Of a stretch of DNA of 64,000 nt, positions 1 to 7,973 are shown piece after piece. A program made the position numbers and the translations under genes. Source of the stretch: JBFMHP01 sp040752855 (GTDB lineage Bacteria > Pseudomonadota > Gammaproteobacteria > RBG-16-57-12); contig JBFMHP010000022.1 in the NCBI GenBank assembly GCA_040752855.1, positions 62,001 to 126,000 of the forward strand, given 5' to 3'. The notes below the pieces were generated by a model. The model was not told the origin of the DNA, made no database searches, and saw only the letters and a program-made list of their open reading frames with translations. Position 1 is the first letter of the stretch. Each line of letters opens with the position of its first letter.

Positions 1-107
1 GCGCCGATCTCATTCAGGCTGTTGAGCATGAAACCCAGGGAATTCTTCATGTCGTGGGCCGCCGAGGCCAGCAGTGTGGAGAAATCGAGTGTCGCTTTGC
101 CGCCCAT
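1..107 (-). CDS. Sensor histidine kinase, N-terminal fragment cut by the window edge
   Basis: Only the first 35 codons are present, read leftward from an ATG at 107 with AGGAG-type ribosome binding sequence about 9 bases upstream. Around residues 14-22 the sequence reads ASAAHDMKN, which matches the H-box of histidine kinases; His18 would be the phosphorylated residue. The H-box lies almost at the N-terminus, so the protein has no long sensor domain in front of it and is probably cytoplasmic, taking its input from a partner. It starts 21 bases after the stop of the receiver-TPR gene, so the two are very likely cotranscribed as a two-component pair. Family assignment rests on this one motif. 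Confidence 0.7.
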   Translation of the reverse strand, partial: MGGKATLDFSTLLASAAHDMKNSLGFMLNSLNEIG

Positions 108-128
108 CTTGTTTCCGCTCCTCTCCGG

Positions 129-1763
129 TCAACCCTTCGCTGCCAGTTTTTCCGTCAGTTTTTCAAAAGACTTCAGCAGATTGCGATAGCGCTTGTCTTT
201 GGGATCGATCTGCTTGACCGTCTCCAGGTGATGCTGGCAGGCGGACAGTTTCGCTTTTTCCGGGCTGTTTTTTTCCATGTAGATGATCAAGGCCTGTGCG
301 GCGTTGAGATTGATGATCTTGTTTTTGGGCAGCTTCCGCGCGGCGTTGCCGAAGAGCGTGATGGCCTCCTCGAACTTCCCGGCATTGGCCAGGCGCGCCC
401 CTTCATTGTTGATGTCGATGATCATCTTGACCGCGTTTTTGACCAGTTCCTCGCCCTCGGCCGCCATGCTGGCCTTGGTGAAGGTGCTGCGGACCTTGTT
501 GAGAAAGTTTTCATCATCGTGATTGTTGGAGATCATTTCCTTCATGAGCTCCACACCCTTCTGTTTGTCACCGTAGATCAGACAACCTTCGGCGAATTCC
601 AAATGGGAGTCGCTGGGCAGGGCCTCGGTATGCTGAGTGTAAATCTTCGCGGCGCGGGCGATGCATTCGCCCGCATCGCGCGGGCGGTTGAATGAATGAT
701 GGATGTTGCCTTCGGTGACTGTAAGGTGGAGCAGATCCTTGGGGGCATTTCTGAACACATCGCGGCCTTGTTTGACGAATTGCAGCGCCTTCTGATCCTT
801 CTTCTGTTCAATGAAGATCTGAGCCAGCTTGGTGAAGTCCTCCGCGCGCCGGTAGCTCGAGCCGGTGCTGAGTTTTACCGCCGCCTTGAACGAGAGTTCC
901 GCGGTTTCCAGGTCGTTATTCTTCAGCGCAATGTCGCCGAGGTTTTGCCGGCGCACCAATACCTTCGGTGATTTGCTGCTGGCCTGCTGCAGAATGGCTT
1001 GGGCGTTGGTGAGTTCACCCAAGGCTTCATGGGTCTTGGCAAGCCAGTCGTAGCCCTCGATCTGGTTCGGGAATTCACCGATCAGCTCGGTGAAAATAGT
1101 TTTTGCAGCAAAATAATCCTGTTGCAAAAAGCGGATCTTGCCCCAGCCGAGTTTCGCCCAGGCAACGGGATATTTTTCCAGCACCTTCTGGTAGATCTGC
1201 TCGGCCATGTCATATTCGGCGAGATCGAAATGGATGTTGGCCTTGGTTTTCATCAGGAACAAGGCGTTTTTCGGATTTTCGACTATCAGTTGATTGCAGT
1301 AATTGATCGCCGCGTTGTAATCCTTGTTTTTGATGGCCAAGGCAACCTTGCTAAGACCCGCCTTGCGTTCCATGACGCGTTGTAGTCGCAGGCGCAGGAC
1401 CTCTTTGGTGAAGGGTTTGGTGATGTAATCGTCCGGTTCGTATTCCACGGCGCCGAGCACCATGCCGCTGGTGTTTTCGGCAGTGAGCATGATGAACACC
1501 GAGGCGATGTCTAATATGCCCTCGTTGCGGGCCTCTTCGAGTACCTGTTGCCCATCCTGGCCTTCGCCTAGGTTGTAGTCGCACAGGATGATGTCGTATT
1601 TCTTGATGCGCATCTTTTCAATGGCATCTTCGCCGCTGCCGGTGTCGTCGACATCATAGGCCTTGTAATCCGCCAGCATGCGCTTGCAGGTGCTGCGCAT
1701 CTGGCCGAAGTCGTCGACGACCAGGATCTTGCTTTTTGTGATGTCGAATTTTTCTGAGTTCAC
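129..1763 (-). CDS. Response regulator with receiver domain and TPR repeats
   Basis: A 544-residue protein starting at GTG (1763) behind AAGGA. Residues about 12-130 form a CheY-like receiver: acidic pair Asp17-Asp18, phospho-acceptor Asp62 in the stretch LCDYNLG, Thr94 and Lys116 in TKPF. The rest is helical with tetratricopeptide-like repeats (for example around QIYQKVLEKYPVAWAKLGWG), which bind protein partners. There is no DNA-binding or enzymatic output domain, so phosphorylation probably changes a protein-protein interaction rather than transcription. The adjacent kinase start at 107 is the likely phosphodonor. The process controlled cannot be read from the sequence. Confidence 0.85.
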   Translation of the reverse strand: MNSEKFDITKSKILVVDDFGQMRSTCKRMLADYKAYDVDDTGSGEDAIEKMRIKKYDIILCDYNLGEGQDGQQVLEEARNEGILDIASVFIMLTAENTSGMVLGAVEYEPDDYITKPFTKEVLRLRLQRVMERKAGLSKVALAIKNKDYNAAINYCNQLIVENPKNALFLMKTKANIHFDLAEYDMAEQIYQKVLEKYPVAWAKLGWGKIRFLQQDYFAAKTIFTELIGEFPNQIEGYDWLAKTHEALGELTNAQAILQQASSKSPKVLVRRQNLGDIALKNNDLETAELSFKAAVKLSTGSSYRRAEDFTKLAQIFIEQKKDQKALQFVKQGRDVFRNAPKDLLHLTVTEGNIHHSFNRPRDAGECIARAAKIYTQHTEALPSDSHLEFAEGCLIYGDKQKGVELMKEMISNNHDDENFLNKVRSTFTKASMAAEGEELVKNAVKMIIDINNEGARLANAGKFEEAITLFGNAARKLPKNKIINLNAAQALIIYMEKNSPEKAKLSACQHHLETVKQIDPKDKRYRNLLKSFEKLTEKLAAKG

Positions 1764-1934
1764 GCCATCGTCCTTTGTGCTTGGATCTTTTCTTTCGGGC
1801 TGCCAATGCCCGGAAAGGCATGAGCGGGACGCCTAAATACCCCGCACGGGTCTCTGGTATATCGACGAGGGACGGAATTACTTTATTTTGCGAGACTTGA
1901 GTGAGTTATCAGAGGAGTGGTGTGAGAATTCGCC

Positions 1935-2777
1935 TCACTGACGGCTGGCCAGCGCACGGAGCGCGGGGGTGACGAGAAAGGGATCGATGAAGGCGTTGTT
2001 GAGGCTCACGCCCCAGTGCAGGTGCGGGCCGGTGGCGCGGCCGCTGTTGCCGACGGTGCCGATGAGCTCGCCGCGCTTGAGCCGGCGGCCGGGGGTGACA
2101 TCGATCCGCTGCATGTGGCAATACATAGTGATCAGCCCCTGGCCGTGATCGATGAAGACGGTGTTGCCGTTGAAGAAATACTCACCCGTGGTGATGACCA
2201 CGCCCTCGGCGGGGGCCGTGATCGGGGTGCCGGGGGCGGCCGCGATGTCCACGCCGCTGTGCGGCTTGCGCGGCTGTTGATTGAAAAAACGCTTCAAGCC
2301 GAAGGGACTGGAGAGCGGGCCTTGCACCGGCAGATCGAGCAGCAGCGAGGCGGGTGGTTGCCCATTCCAGGTCTGCAGGGCGTCATTGATGACCTTGGTC
2401 TCGCGGTTGATACGCGCGAGATTCTTTTCATCCGGCGTGACATGCTGCTGGTTTTTTACGGTCAGGTGCTGGGTGGTGTATTGCTTGTCCTGCACCTGGA
2501 AGGCGATCTTGCCCGTTTTCTTGCCGGCGATGATGAGGTTGTGTTCGCCCAGCGCGGCAGTCAACGGGATGCCGACCACCGCGATCCATTGATCCTGGCG
2601 CGGGACGAGCAGGACGCGCCGGTTGTCGTAGCGGGCTTCGGGCGCGGCCTCGGAGGCGGGGACGCCGAGTTCGACGAGGGCCAGCCCGCCGGGCACGCGG
2701 CTTTCCATCGGCAGATCGATCGCATGTACCGGTGCGCCGGTGAGCCACAGGCAGAACAACCAAAAAACTCTATTCAT
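1935..2777 (-). CDS. Secreted M23-family (LytM-like) peptidase
   Basis: A 280-residue exported protein. I chose the ATG at 2777, which overlaps the xseA stop by 8 bases, because it begins a clear signal peptide (residues 1-19, hydrophobic core then VHA). The C-terminal M23 domain (about 150-265) has both zinc-binding motifs: His173-x3-Asp177 in HSGVD and His252-x-His254 in GPHLHW, plus His221. With all ligands present it is predicted to be an active peptidoglycan endopeptidase in the periplasm rather than a degenerate regulator. The N-terminal 140 residues are not a domain I recognise, though peptidase-neighbour domains of this size are common. Translation is probably coupled to xseA. Confidence 0.88.
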   Translation of the reverse strand: MNRVFWLFCLWLTGAPVHAIDLPMESRVPGGLALVELGVPASEAAPEARYDNRRVLLVPRQDQWIAVVGIPLTAALGEHNLIIAGKKTGKIAFQVQDKQYTTQHLTVKNQQHVTPDEKNLARINRETKVINDALQTWNGQPPASLLLDLPVQGPLSSPFGLKRFFNQQPRKPHSGVDIAAAPGTPITAPAEGVVITTGEYFFNGNTVFIDHGQGLITMYCHMQRIDVTPGRRLKRGELIGTVGNSGRATGPHLHWGVSLNNAFIDPFLVTPALRALASRQ

Positions 2778-4137
2778 CGATGACCTCGGTGACTTCTGAC
2801 TGTATGCGCCCGGTGCCAAGCCGGGTTTCGACCGTGTCGCCGCGCTTGATTTGGCGGCTGCTGCGCACCAGGATGCGCTCGGGCAGTTTTTCAACAATAG
2901 CATAACCGCGGCTTAGAGTGGCTAAGGGGCTGACGGCGTCGAGATGATGGCTAACGGCAGTCAGGCGTTCAGTCTTGAGTTGCAGGCGGTGTCGCATGGC
3001 CCGATTGAGTCGCAGCGAGACGTTTTCAAAGCGCAACGCCAGGCGTTGCAGACGCTGAGACGGGCTCTGGTGTTTGAGGCGCGCGGACAAGGTGGCCAGC
3101 CGGTGCGCGGCCTCACGCCGCCGGTGTCTGAGGGCATCGAGCAGGCGCCGTTCGATCTCGTCGAGGCGTTGGGCCAGCATCTGTAAGCGCTGCTGCGGCA
3201 ACTGGCAGCGTTGTTGCAGCCACTTCAAGGTGGACTGTTTGTGGCGCAGGGTGCTGCGCAGGTTGTAGATCAGGCGGGACTGATCGCGCTTGAGCCGGGT
3301 GAGCAGTTCCATGCGATCGGGGCCGACCAGCTCGGCGGCGGCCGAGGGCGTGGGCGCGCGCCGGTCGGCGACAAAATCGGCGATGGTAAAGTCGATCTCG
3401 TGGCCGACGGCGCTGACAATCGGAATCTCGCAGGCGGCGATGGCGCGCGCGACCACTTCTTCGTTAAAGGCGCGCAAGTCTTCCAGCGAACCGCCGCCGC
3501 GTCCGACGATCAATACATCGCATTCGCGCCGTTCCGATGCCCGCCGGATCGCGTGCGCAATCTCCTGCGCGGCCTTGTCGCCCTGTACTGCCACGGGAAA
3601 AATGAGCACCGGTATCCAGGGGCTGCGGCGCTTGAGCACGGTGAGGATGTCGCGGATCGCCGCGCCGGTCGGCGAGGTGATCACCCCGATGCGCGCGGGC
3701 GAGGCGGGCAGTGGTTTCTTGCGCTCGGGGGCAAACAGCCCTTCTTGCTCTAGCCGTTGCTTGAGTTCTTCAAAGGCGCGGCGCAGGGCCCCGTCGCCGG
3801 CCTCTTCCATGTGTTCGACGATGAGCTGAAAATCACCGCGCGGGGTGTAGAGGCTGACGCGGGCGCGGATCAGGATCTGCACGCCGTTTTCCGGCTTAAA
3901 GCGCACATGCGTGTTGCGCATGCGGAACATGGCGCAGCGTACCTGGGCGTTGGCGTCTTTCAGGCTGAAGTACCAGTGGCCGGAGGCGGGGGCGGAGAGG
4001 TTGGAGATCTCGCCTTCCACCCAGATCAGCGGGAAGGTCCCCTCCAGCAGTTCCTTCACCTCGGTGGCGAGGTGGCTGACGCTGTAGACGAAACGCGGGG
4101 GTTCGGTGGTTGGGGTGGTGTTGCTCAATACTGCCAA
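2770..4137 (-). CDS. xseA: Exodeoxyribonuclease VII large subunit
   Basis: A 455-residue protein. Exonuclease VII degrades single-stranded DNA from both ends into acid-soluble oligonucleotides. The N-terminal OB fold (about 15-115) contains the family stretch WVEGEISNL and GHWYFSLKD. The catalytic core follows, with RIGVITSPTGAAIRD, VGRGGGSLEDL and SAVGHEIDFTIADFVADRRA, and then a long coiled-coil C-terminal half that binds XseB. The apparent start is a TTG at 4137, inside the preceding lipoprotein gene; a second TTG lies four codons later, so the exact start is uncertain. The small subunit gene xseB is not next to it. Flanked by overlapping genes on both sides. Confidence 0.95.
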   Translation of the reverse strand: MAVLSNTTPTTEPPRFVYSVSHLATEVKELLEGTFPLIWVEGEISNLSAPASGHWYFSLKDANAQVRCAMFRMRNTHVRFKPENGVQILIRARVSLYTPRGDFQLIVEHMEEAGDGALRRAFEELKQRLEQEGLFAPERKKPLPASPARIGVITSPTGAAIRDILTVLKRRSPWIPVLIFPVAVQGDKAAQEIAHAIRRASERRECDVLIVGRGGGSLEDLRAFNEEVVARAIAACEIPIVSAVGHEIDFTIADFVADRRAPTPSAAAELVGPDRMELLTRLKRDQSRLIYNLRSTLRHKQSTLKWLQQRCQLPQQRLQMLAQRLDEIERRLLDALRHRRREAAHRLATLSARLKHQSPSQRLQRLALRFENVSLRLNRAMRHRLQLKTERLTAVSHHLDAVSPLATLSRGYAIVEKLPERILVRSSRQIKRGDTVETRLGTGRIQSEVTEVIDE

Positions 4138-4424
4138 GGCCCTGCGTCTTTCTGGGAGAGGTTCTGGGCGTGGGCGGTTTCGCCTTCGAAGCGTGCCTGG
4201 CGCGAGAGGTTGAGGGCGAGCGGGTAGTCCTTGCGTGCGTACGCCTCGCGGGCCCGTGACAACAACTCATCGCTGCCCAGCCAGGTGCCGCCGGATTGCT
4301 CGGCCTGCATCAGTTTGTATTCCGCCACCTGAATAGTGAGGTCGGAATACTCGGCGATGGAGCCGACCGAGGCGCATCCGCTCACGCCAAGAAGCATCCA
4401 GAAGATCAAGTGTCTATCGCGCAT
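4125..4424 (-). CDS. Small DUF4398-type lipoprotein
   Basis: A 99-residue protein with a lipoprotein signal peptide: hydrophobic segment followed by VSGC, making Cys17 the lipidated residue. The mature part resembles the DUF4398 family (helical, found in outer-membrane lipoproteins), with the pattern YKLMQAEQSG and YARKDYPLALNLSRQARFE. It overlaps the beginning of xseA by 13 bases and lies divergent to guaB, about 140 bases away. Function in the family is not established; association with outer-membrane proteins is common. DUF assignment is from memory of the family pattern. Confidence 0.7.
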   Translation of the reverse strand: MRDRHLIFWMLLGVSGCASVGSIAEYSDLTIQVAEYKLMQAEQSGGTWLGSDELLSRAREAYARKDYPLALNLSRQARFEGETAHAQNLSQKDAGPWQY

Positions 4425-4489
4425 AGCATGGTCCCATGTACGGCCGCCCGCGTGGCATCGGCGCCCGGAGATGAATTTGTCGATAGTGG

Positions 4490-4518
4490 TTGGTTGAGAC
4501 AGACGAAGACTATATAAT
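4490..4518 (+). promoter_or_regulatory. Sigma-70 type promoter of guaB
   Basis: A perfect TATAAT (4513-4518) lies 17 bases behind TTGGTT (4490-4495), the expected spacing for a sigma-70 promoter. Transcription would start near 4525, about 37 bases before the guaB ATG. This placement rules out the longer upstream reading frame as the real guaB start. Confidence 0.65.
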
Positions 4519-4561
4519 AGCCGGTTTATTTAATCTAATGAATTGTGTAGGAATTCCACAC

Positions 4562-6022
4562 ATGCGTATTGTTCAAGATGCCCTTACCTTTGATGATGTC
4601 CTGCTGGTCCCGGCGCACTCGACCGTGCTGCCGAAACAGGTTGATTTGGCGACGAAATTGACCCGCGGCATCCGCCTGAACATCCCGCTGCTCTCGGCGG
4701 CCATGGATACGGTGACCGAGTCGCGCCTGGCGATCACCCTGGCCCAGGAAGGGGGTATCGGTATCATCCACAAGAACATGTCGATCGAGGAGCAAGCCGC
4801 CCATGTGCGTGCGGTGAAAAAATTCGAAAGCGGCGTGATCAAGGACCCGATTACCGTCTCACCCAAAACCAGCATCCGCGATGTGCTTATCCTGACCCGC
4901 GAAAACAATATCTCCGGTGTGCCGGTGGTCGATGGCGAGGAACTGGTCGGTATCGTCACCAACCGCGATCTGCGTTTCGAAACCAAGCTCGACGCCCCGG
5001 TCTCCACCATCATGACCCCGAAGGAGCGACTGGTTACCGTCAAGGAAGGGGCGGCGCGTGAAGAGATCCTTGCCCTGTTGCACAAACACCGCATCGAGAA
5101 GGTGCTGGTGGTCAATGATGGCTTCAAGCTGCGTGGCCTGATTACCGTGAAGGACATCCAGAAGTCCACCGACAAGCCCAATGCCTGCAAGGACGAACTG
5201 GGTCGTTTGCGGGTCGGCGCGGCCGTTGGTGTCGGCGCGGGAACTGATGAACGCGTGGCTGCCTTGGTCGAGGCCGGGGTGGATGTGGTCGTGGTCGACA
5301 CGGCGCACGGCCACTCGCAAGGCGTGCTCGATCGTGTGGCCTGGGTCAAGCGTCAATACCCGGATTTGCAGGTCATCGGCGGCAATATCGCCACCGGCGA
5401 GGCGGCTAAGGCCTTGGTTGCGGCCGGCGCAGACGGCGTGAAGGTCGGCATCGGACCGGGTTCGATCTGCACCACCCGCGTCGTGGCCGGCGTAGGTGTG
5501 CCGCAGATCAGTGCGGTGGCCAATGTGGCCGAGGCATTGAAGGGGACCGATGTGCCCTTGATCGCTGACGGCGGCATCCGCTTCTCCGGCGATCTGGCCA
5601 AGGCCATCGCGGCCGGCGCCCATGCGGTGATGGTCGGCGGCATGCTGGCCGGCACCGACGAGGCCCCCGGCGAGGTCGAGATCTACCAGGGCCGCTCGTA
5701 CAAGTCGTACCGCGGCATGGGCTCACTCGGCGCGATGACCATGCAACAGGGCTCCAGCGACCGTTACTTCCAGGAAAGTGGCGAGGCCGACAAACTGGTG
5801 CCGGAAGGTATCGAAGGCCGCGTGGCGTACAAAGGCACCATGATTACCATCGTGCATCAGCTGATGGGCGGGTTGCGCGCCAGCATGGGCTACACCGGCT
5901 GCCGCGGCATCGAGGAGATGCGCACCAAGCCGGTGTTCGTGCGCATCACGCCCGCGGGCATGGCCGAAAGCCACGTCCATGACGTGACGATCACCAAGGA
6001 AGCGCCCAACTACCGCGTTTAA
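4562..6022 (+). CDS. guaB: IMP dehydrogenase
   Basis: A 486-residue enzyme that oxidises IMP to XMP with NAD+, the committed step of guanine nucleotide synthesis. I start it at the ATG at 4562 (MRIVQDALTFDDVLL is the canonical IMPDH beginning, AGGA lies upstream, and the promoter overlaps the longer frame). Two CBS domains occupy about 90-205 inside the TIM barrel. The active-site loop GPGSICTTR carries catalytic Cys303, and the flap around RGMGS and the C-terminal EGIEGRV are intact. guaA follows 61 bases after its stop, with a hairpin between them. Confidence 0.97.
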   Translation: MRIVQDALTFDDVLLVPAHSTVLPKQVDLATKLTRGIRLNIPLLSAAMDTVTESRLAITLAQEGGIGIIHKNMSIEEQAAHVRAVKKFESGVIKDPITVSPKTSIRDVLILTRENNISGVPVVDGEELVGIVTNRDLRFETKLDAPVSTIMTPKERLVTVKEGAAREEILALLHKHRIEKVLVVNDGFKLRGLITVKDIQKSTDKPNACKDELGRLRVGAAVGVGAGTDERVAALVEAGVDVVVVDTAHGHSQGVLDRVAWVKRQYPDLQVIGGNIATGEAAKALVAAGADGVKVGIGPGSICTTRVVAGVGVPQISAVANVAEALKGTDVPLIADGGIRFSGDLAKAIAAGAHAVMVGGMLAGTDEAPGEVEIYQGRSYKSYRGMGSLGAMTMQQGSSDRYFQESGEADKLVPEGIEGRVAYKGTMITIVHQLMGGLRASMGYTGCRGIEEMRTKPVFVRITPAGMAESHVHDVTITKEAPNYRV

Positions 6023-6034
6023 TTCAGTCACACC

Positions 6035-6068
6035 GCGCGGCCTGGTTCATCAGGCCGCGCTGTTTTTT
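6035..6068 (+). terminator. Hairpin with T-run between guaB and guaA
   Basis: A perfect 10 bp stem (GCGCGGCCTG at 6035-6044 against 6051-6060) with a 6-base loop is followed by TGTTTTTT. This is a strong intrinsic terminator shape only 15 bases before the guaA start codon. If guaA has no promoter of its own it must rely on read-through, so the element may set the guaB:guaA ratio. Confidence 0.75.
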
Positions 6069-6083
6069 CAGTATCGGAATCCT

Positions 6084-7667
6084 ATGACGCTCGAAACCAA
6101 TATCCATTCCCACCGCATCCTGATCCTCGATTTCGGATCGCAGTATACCCAGCTGATTGCCCGCCGCGTGCGCGAGGCCGGGGTGTATTGCGAGCTGCGT
6201 TCCTGCGAGGTCTCGCCGGCCGAGATCGAGAAGTTCGCCCCCGAGGGCATCATCCTCTCGGGCGGGCCGGAGTCGGTGACCGCGGCCGATACCCTCAAGG
6301 CCCCGGATATCGTCTTCGAGATGGGTGTGCCGGTGTTGGGCATCTGCTACGGCATGCAGACCATGGCCGCGCAGCTGGGAGGCGAGGTCGAGGCCGCCGC
6401 GCACCGCGAGTTCGGATATGCCCAGGTCACCACCTACAACGGTTCCGAGCTGCTGCGCGGCATCGAGGATCATACCGACGCCCAGGGCCGCGGCCTGCTC
6501 GATGTGTGGATGAGCCATGGTGACCACGTCACCCGCATGCCGGAGGGCTTCGTCGTGATTGCCGGTACCGCCAGCGCCCCGATCGCCGGCATGGCTGATG
6601 AGAGCCGCCGTTTCTACGGTTTGCAATTCCACCCCGAGGTCACCCACACCCATCAGGGCTTTCGTATCATCCAGCGTTTCGTGCACGAGATCTGCGGCTG
6701 TCCCTCGCTGTGGACGCCCGGCAACATCATCGAAGACAGCATTCAGACCATCCGCGAGAAGGTTGGCAGCGACGAGGTCGTGCTCGGTCTCTCCGGTGGT
6801 GTTGATTCTTCGGTGGTTGCCGCATTGCTGCACCGCGCCATCGGCGACCAGCTGACCTGCGTGTTCGTCGACAACGGCCTATTGCGCCTCAACGAAGGTG
6901 ATCAGGTGATGGCGACCTTCGCCCGCCACATGGGCATCAAGGTGATCCGCGTGAACGCGCAGCAGCGCTTCCTCGACGCCCTGAAAGGCCAGAGCGATCC
7001 GGAGCGCAAGCGCAAGATCATCGGCAACCTGTTCGTCGAGATCTTCGACGAAGAGGCGGCCAAGTTGACCAATGTCAGCTGGCTTGCCCAAGGCACCATC
7101 TATCCGGACGTGATCGAATCGGCCGGCACCAAGGGCGGCAAGGCGCATGTGATCAAGTCGCACCACAACGTCGGCGGTCTGCCGGAAGATATGAAACTGA
7201 AGCTGCTCGAACCGCTGCGCGAGTTATTCAAGGACGAGGTGCGCAAGATCGGACTTGAACTCGGCCTCCCGTACGACATGGTCTACCGCCATCCCTTCCC
7301 GGGGCCGGGCCTTGGCGTGCGCATCCTCGGCGAGGTCAAACACGAATACGCCGAACTGCTGCGCCGCGCCGATGCCATCTTCATCGAAGAACTGCGCAAG
7401 CATGATCTGTACGACAAGGTCAGCCAAGCTTTCGCCGTGTTTCTGCCGGTGCGCTCGGTCGGCGTGATGGGCGATGGGCGCAGGTATGATTACGTCGTCG
7501 CCCTGCGCGCCGTTGAGACCATCGACTTCATGACCGCGCGCTGGGCGCGCCTGCCTTACGAACTGCTGGATATCTGTTCCAACCGCATCATCAACGAGAT
7601 CGCCGGTATCTCGCGCGTGACTTACGACATCTCCGGCAAGCCGCCGGCGACGATTGAGTGGGAATGA
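6084..7667 (+). CDS. guaA: GMP synthase (glutamine-hydrolysing)
   Basis: A 527-residue bifunctional enzyme that aminates XMP to GMP using ATP and glutamine. The N-terminal class I amidotransferase domain (about 10-200) has the nucleophile Cys88 in GICYGMQ and the HPEV motif. The ATP-pyrophosphatase domain has the P-loop SGGVDSS at 237-243, and the C-terminal dimerisation domain ends in the usual ATIEWE. The gene is intact even though an ICE integrase gene lies directly behind it, which is the pattern left when an element inserts at the 3' end of guaA and restores the coding end. Confidence 0.97.
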   Translation: MTLETNIHSHRILILDFGSQYTQLIARRVREAGVYCELRSCEVSPAEIEKFAPEGIILSGGPESVTAADTLKAPDIVFEMGVPVLGICYGMQTMAAQLGGEVEAAAHREFGYAQVTTYNGSELLRGIEDHTDAQGRGLLDVWMSHGDHVTRMPEGFVVIAGTASAPIAGMADESRRFYGLQFHPEVTHTHQGFRIIQRFVHEICGCPSLWTPGNIIEDSIQTIREKVGSDEVVLGLSGGVDSSVVAALLHRAIGDQLTCVFVDNGLLRLNEGDQVMATFARHMGIKVIRVNAQQRFLDALKGQSDPERKRKIIGNLFVEIFDEEAAKLTNVSWLAQGTIYPDVIESAGTKGGKAHVIKSHHNVGGLPEDMKLKLLEPLRELFKDEVRKIGLELGLPYDMVYRHPFPGPGLGVRILGEVKHEYAELLRRADAIFIEELRKHDLYDKVSQAFAVFLPVRSVGVMGDGRRYDYVVALRAVETIDFMTARWARLPYELLDICSNRIINEIAGISRVTYDISGKPPATIEWE

Positions 7668-7672
7668 TCCCG
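7640..7672 (+). other. Probable element attachment site (attL) at the guaA 3' end
   Basis: The last codons and stop of guaA sit immediately upstream of a P4-like integrase. The 3' end of guaA is a known chromosomal insertion point for islands with this integrase type. The core itself cannot be delimited because I found no second copy of this sequence in the window. Inference from position only. Confidence 0.35.
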
Positions 7673-7714
7673 CGTCCAGCACCCACTGGCACCTGAAGGC
7701 ATCAAAACACACCT

Positions 7715-7740
7715 AAGCCCGCGTAATTGCGGGCTTTTTT
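7715..7740 (+). terminator. Intrinsic terminator behind guaA
   Basis: An 8 bp stem (AAGCCCGC at 7715-7722, GCGGGCTT at 7729-7736) with loop GTAATT runs into a T tract ending at 7740. It is a textbook rho-independent terminator for the guaBA operon. Confidence 0.85.
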
Positions 7741-7796
7741 GTGTTTGCGTCTGGCACTTGCCGGCACTGACGAGCACGCCCAAGCAGCCTTTTTTA

Positions 7797-7949
7797 ATGG
7801 TATGTTTGATGGTATCGTCATATCCCATGCCATGATCTCGACAAAATACCATGCCGTGTTTTTCTGGCAGTTCATGGTATCTAAAATGCACATGATATTG
7901 AAATTGAAGTGTTTTTTTTCGAAAAACATGCCATATCGAATCATGGTAT
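7797..7949 (+). repeat. Five ATGGTAT boxes upstream of the integrase gene
   Basis: The heptamer ATGGTAT occurs at 7797-7803, 7809-7815, 7874-7880 and 7943-7949, and inverted (ATACCAT) at 7846-7852. The stretch is much more AT-rich than its surroundings. Clusters of short boxes between an attachment site and its integrase gene are typical arm-type integrase or excisionase sites; that role is inferred. This region also contains the guaA terminator, and together they fill the 306-base gap between guaA and int. Confidence 0.55.
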
Positions 7950-7973
7950 TTATACTCAAGGGAGGACGTTGTC

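Noticed and set aside
4494..4499. TTGAGA as the -35 element of guaB
   Set aside because: Only 13 bases from TATAAT; TTGGTT at 4490-4495 gives the proper 17-base spacing.
4490..4561. Longer guaB start 24 codons upstream
   Set aside because: It would begin inside the promoter, and the family N-terminus matches the ATG at 4562.
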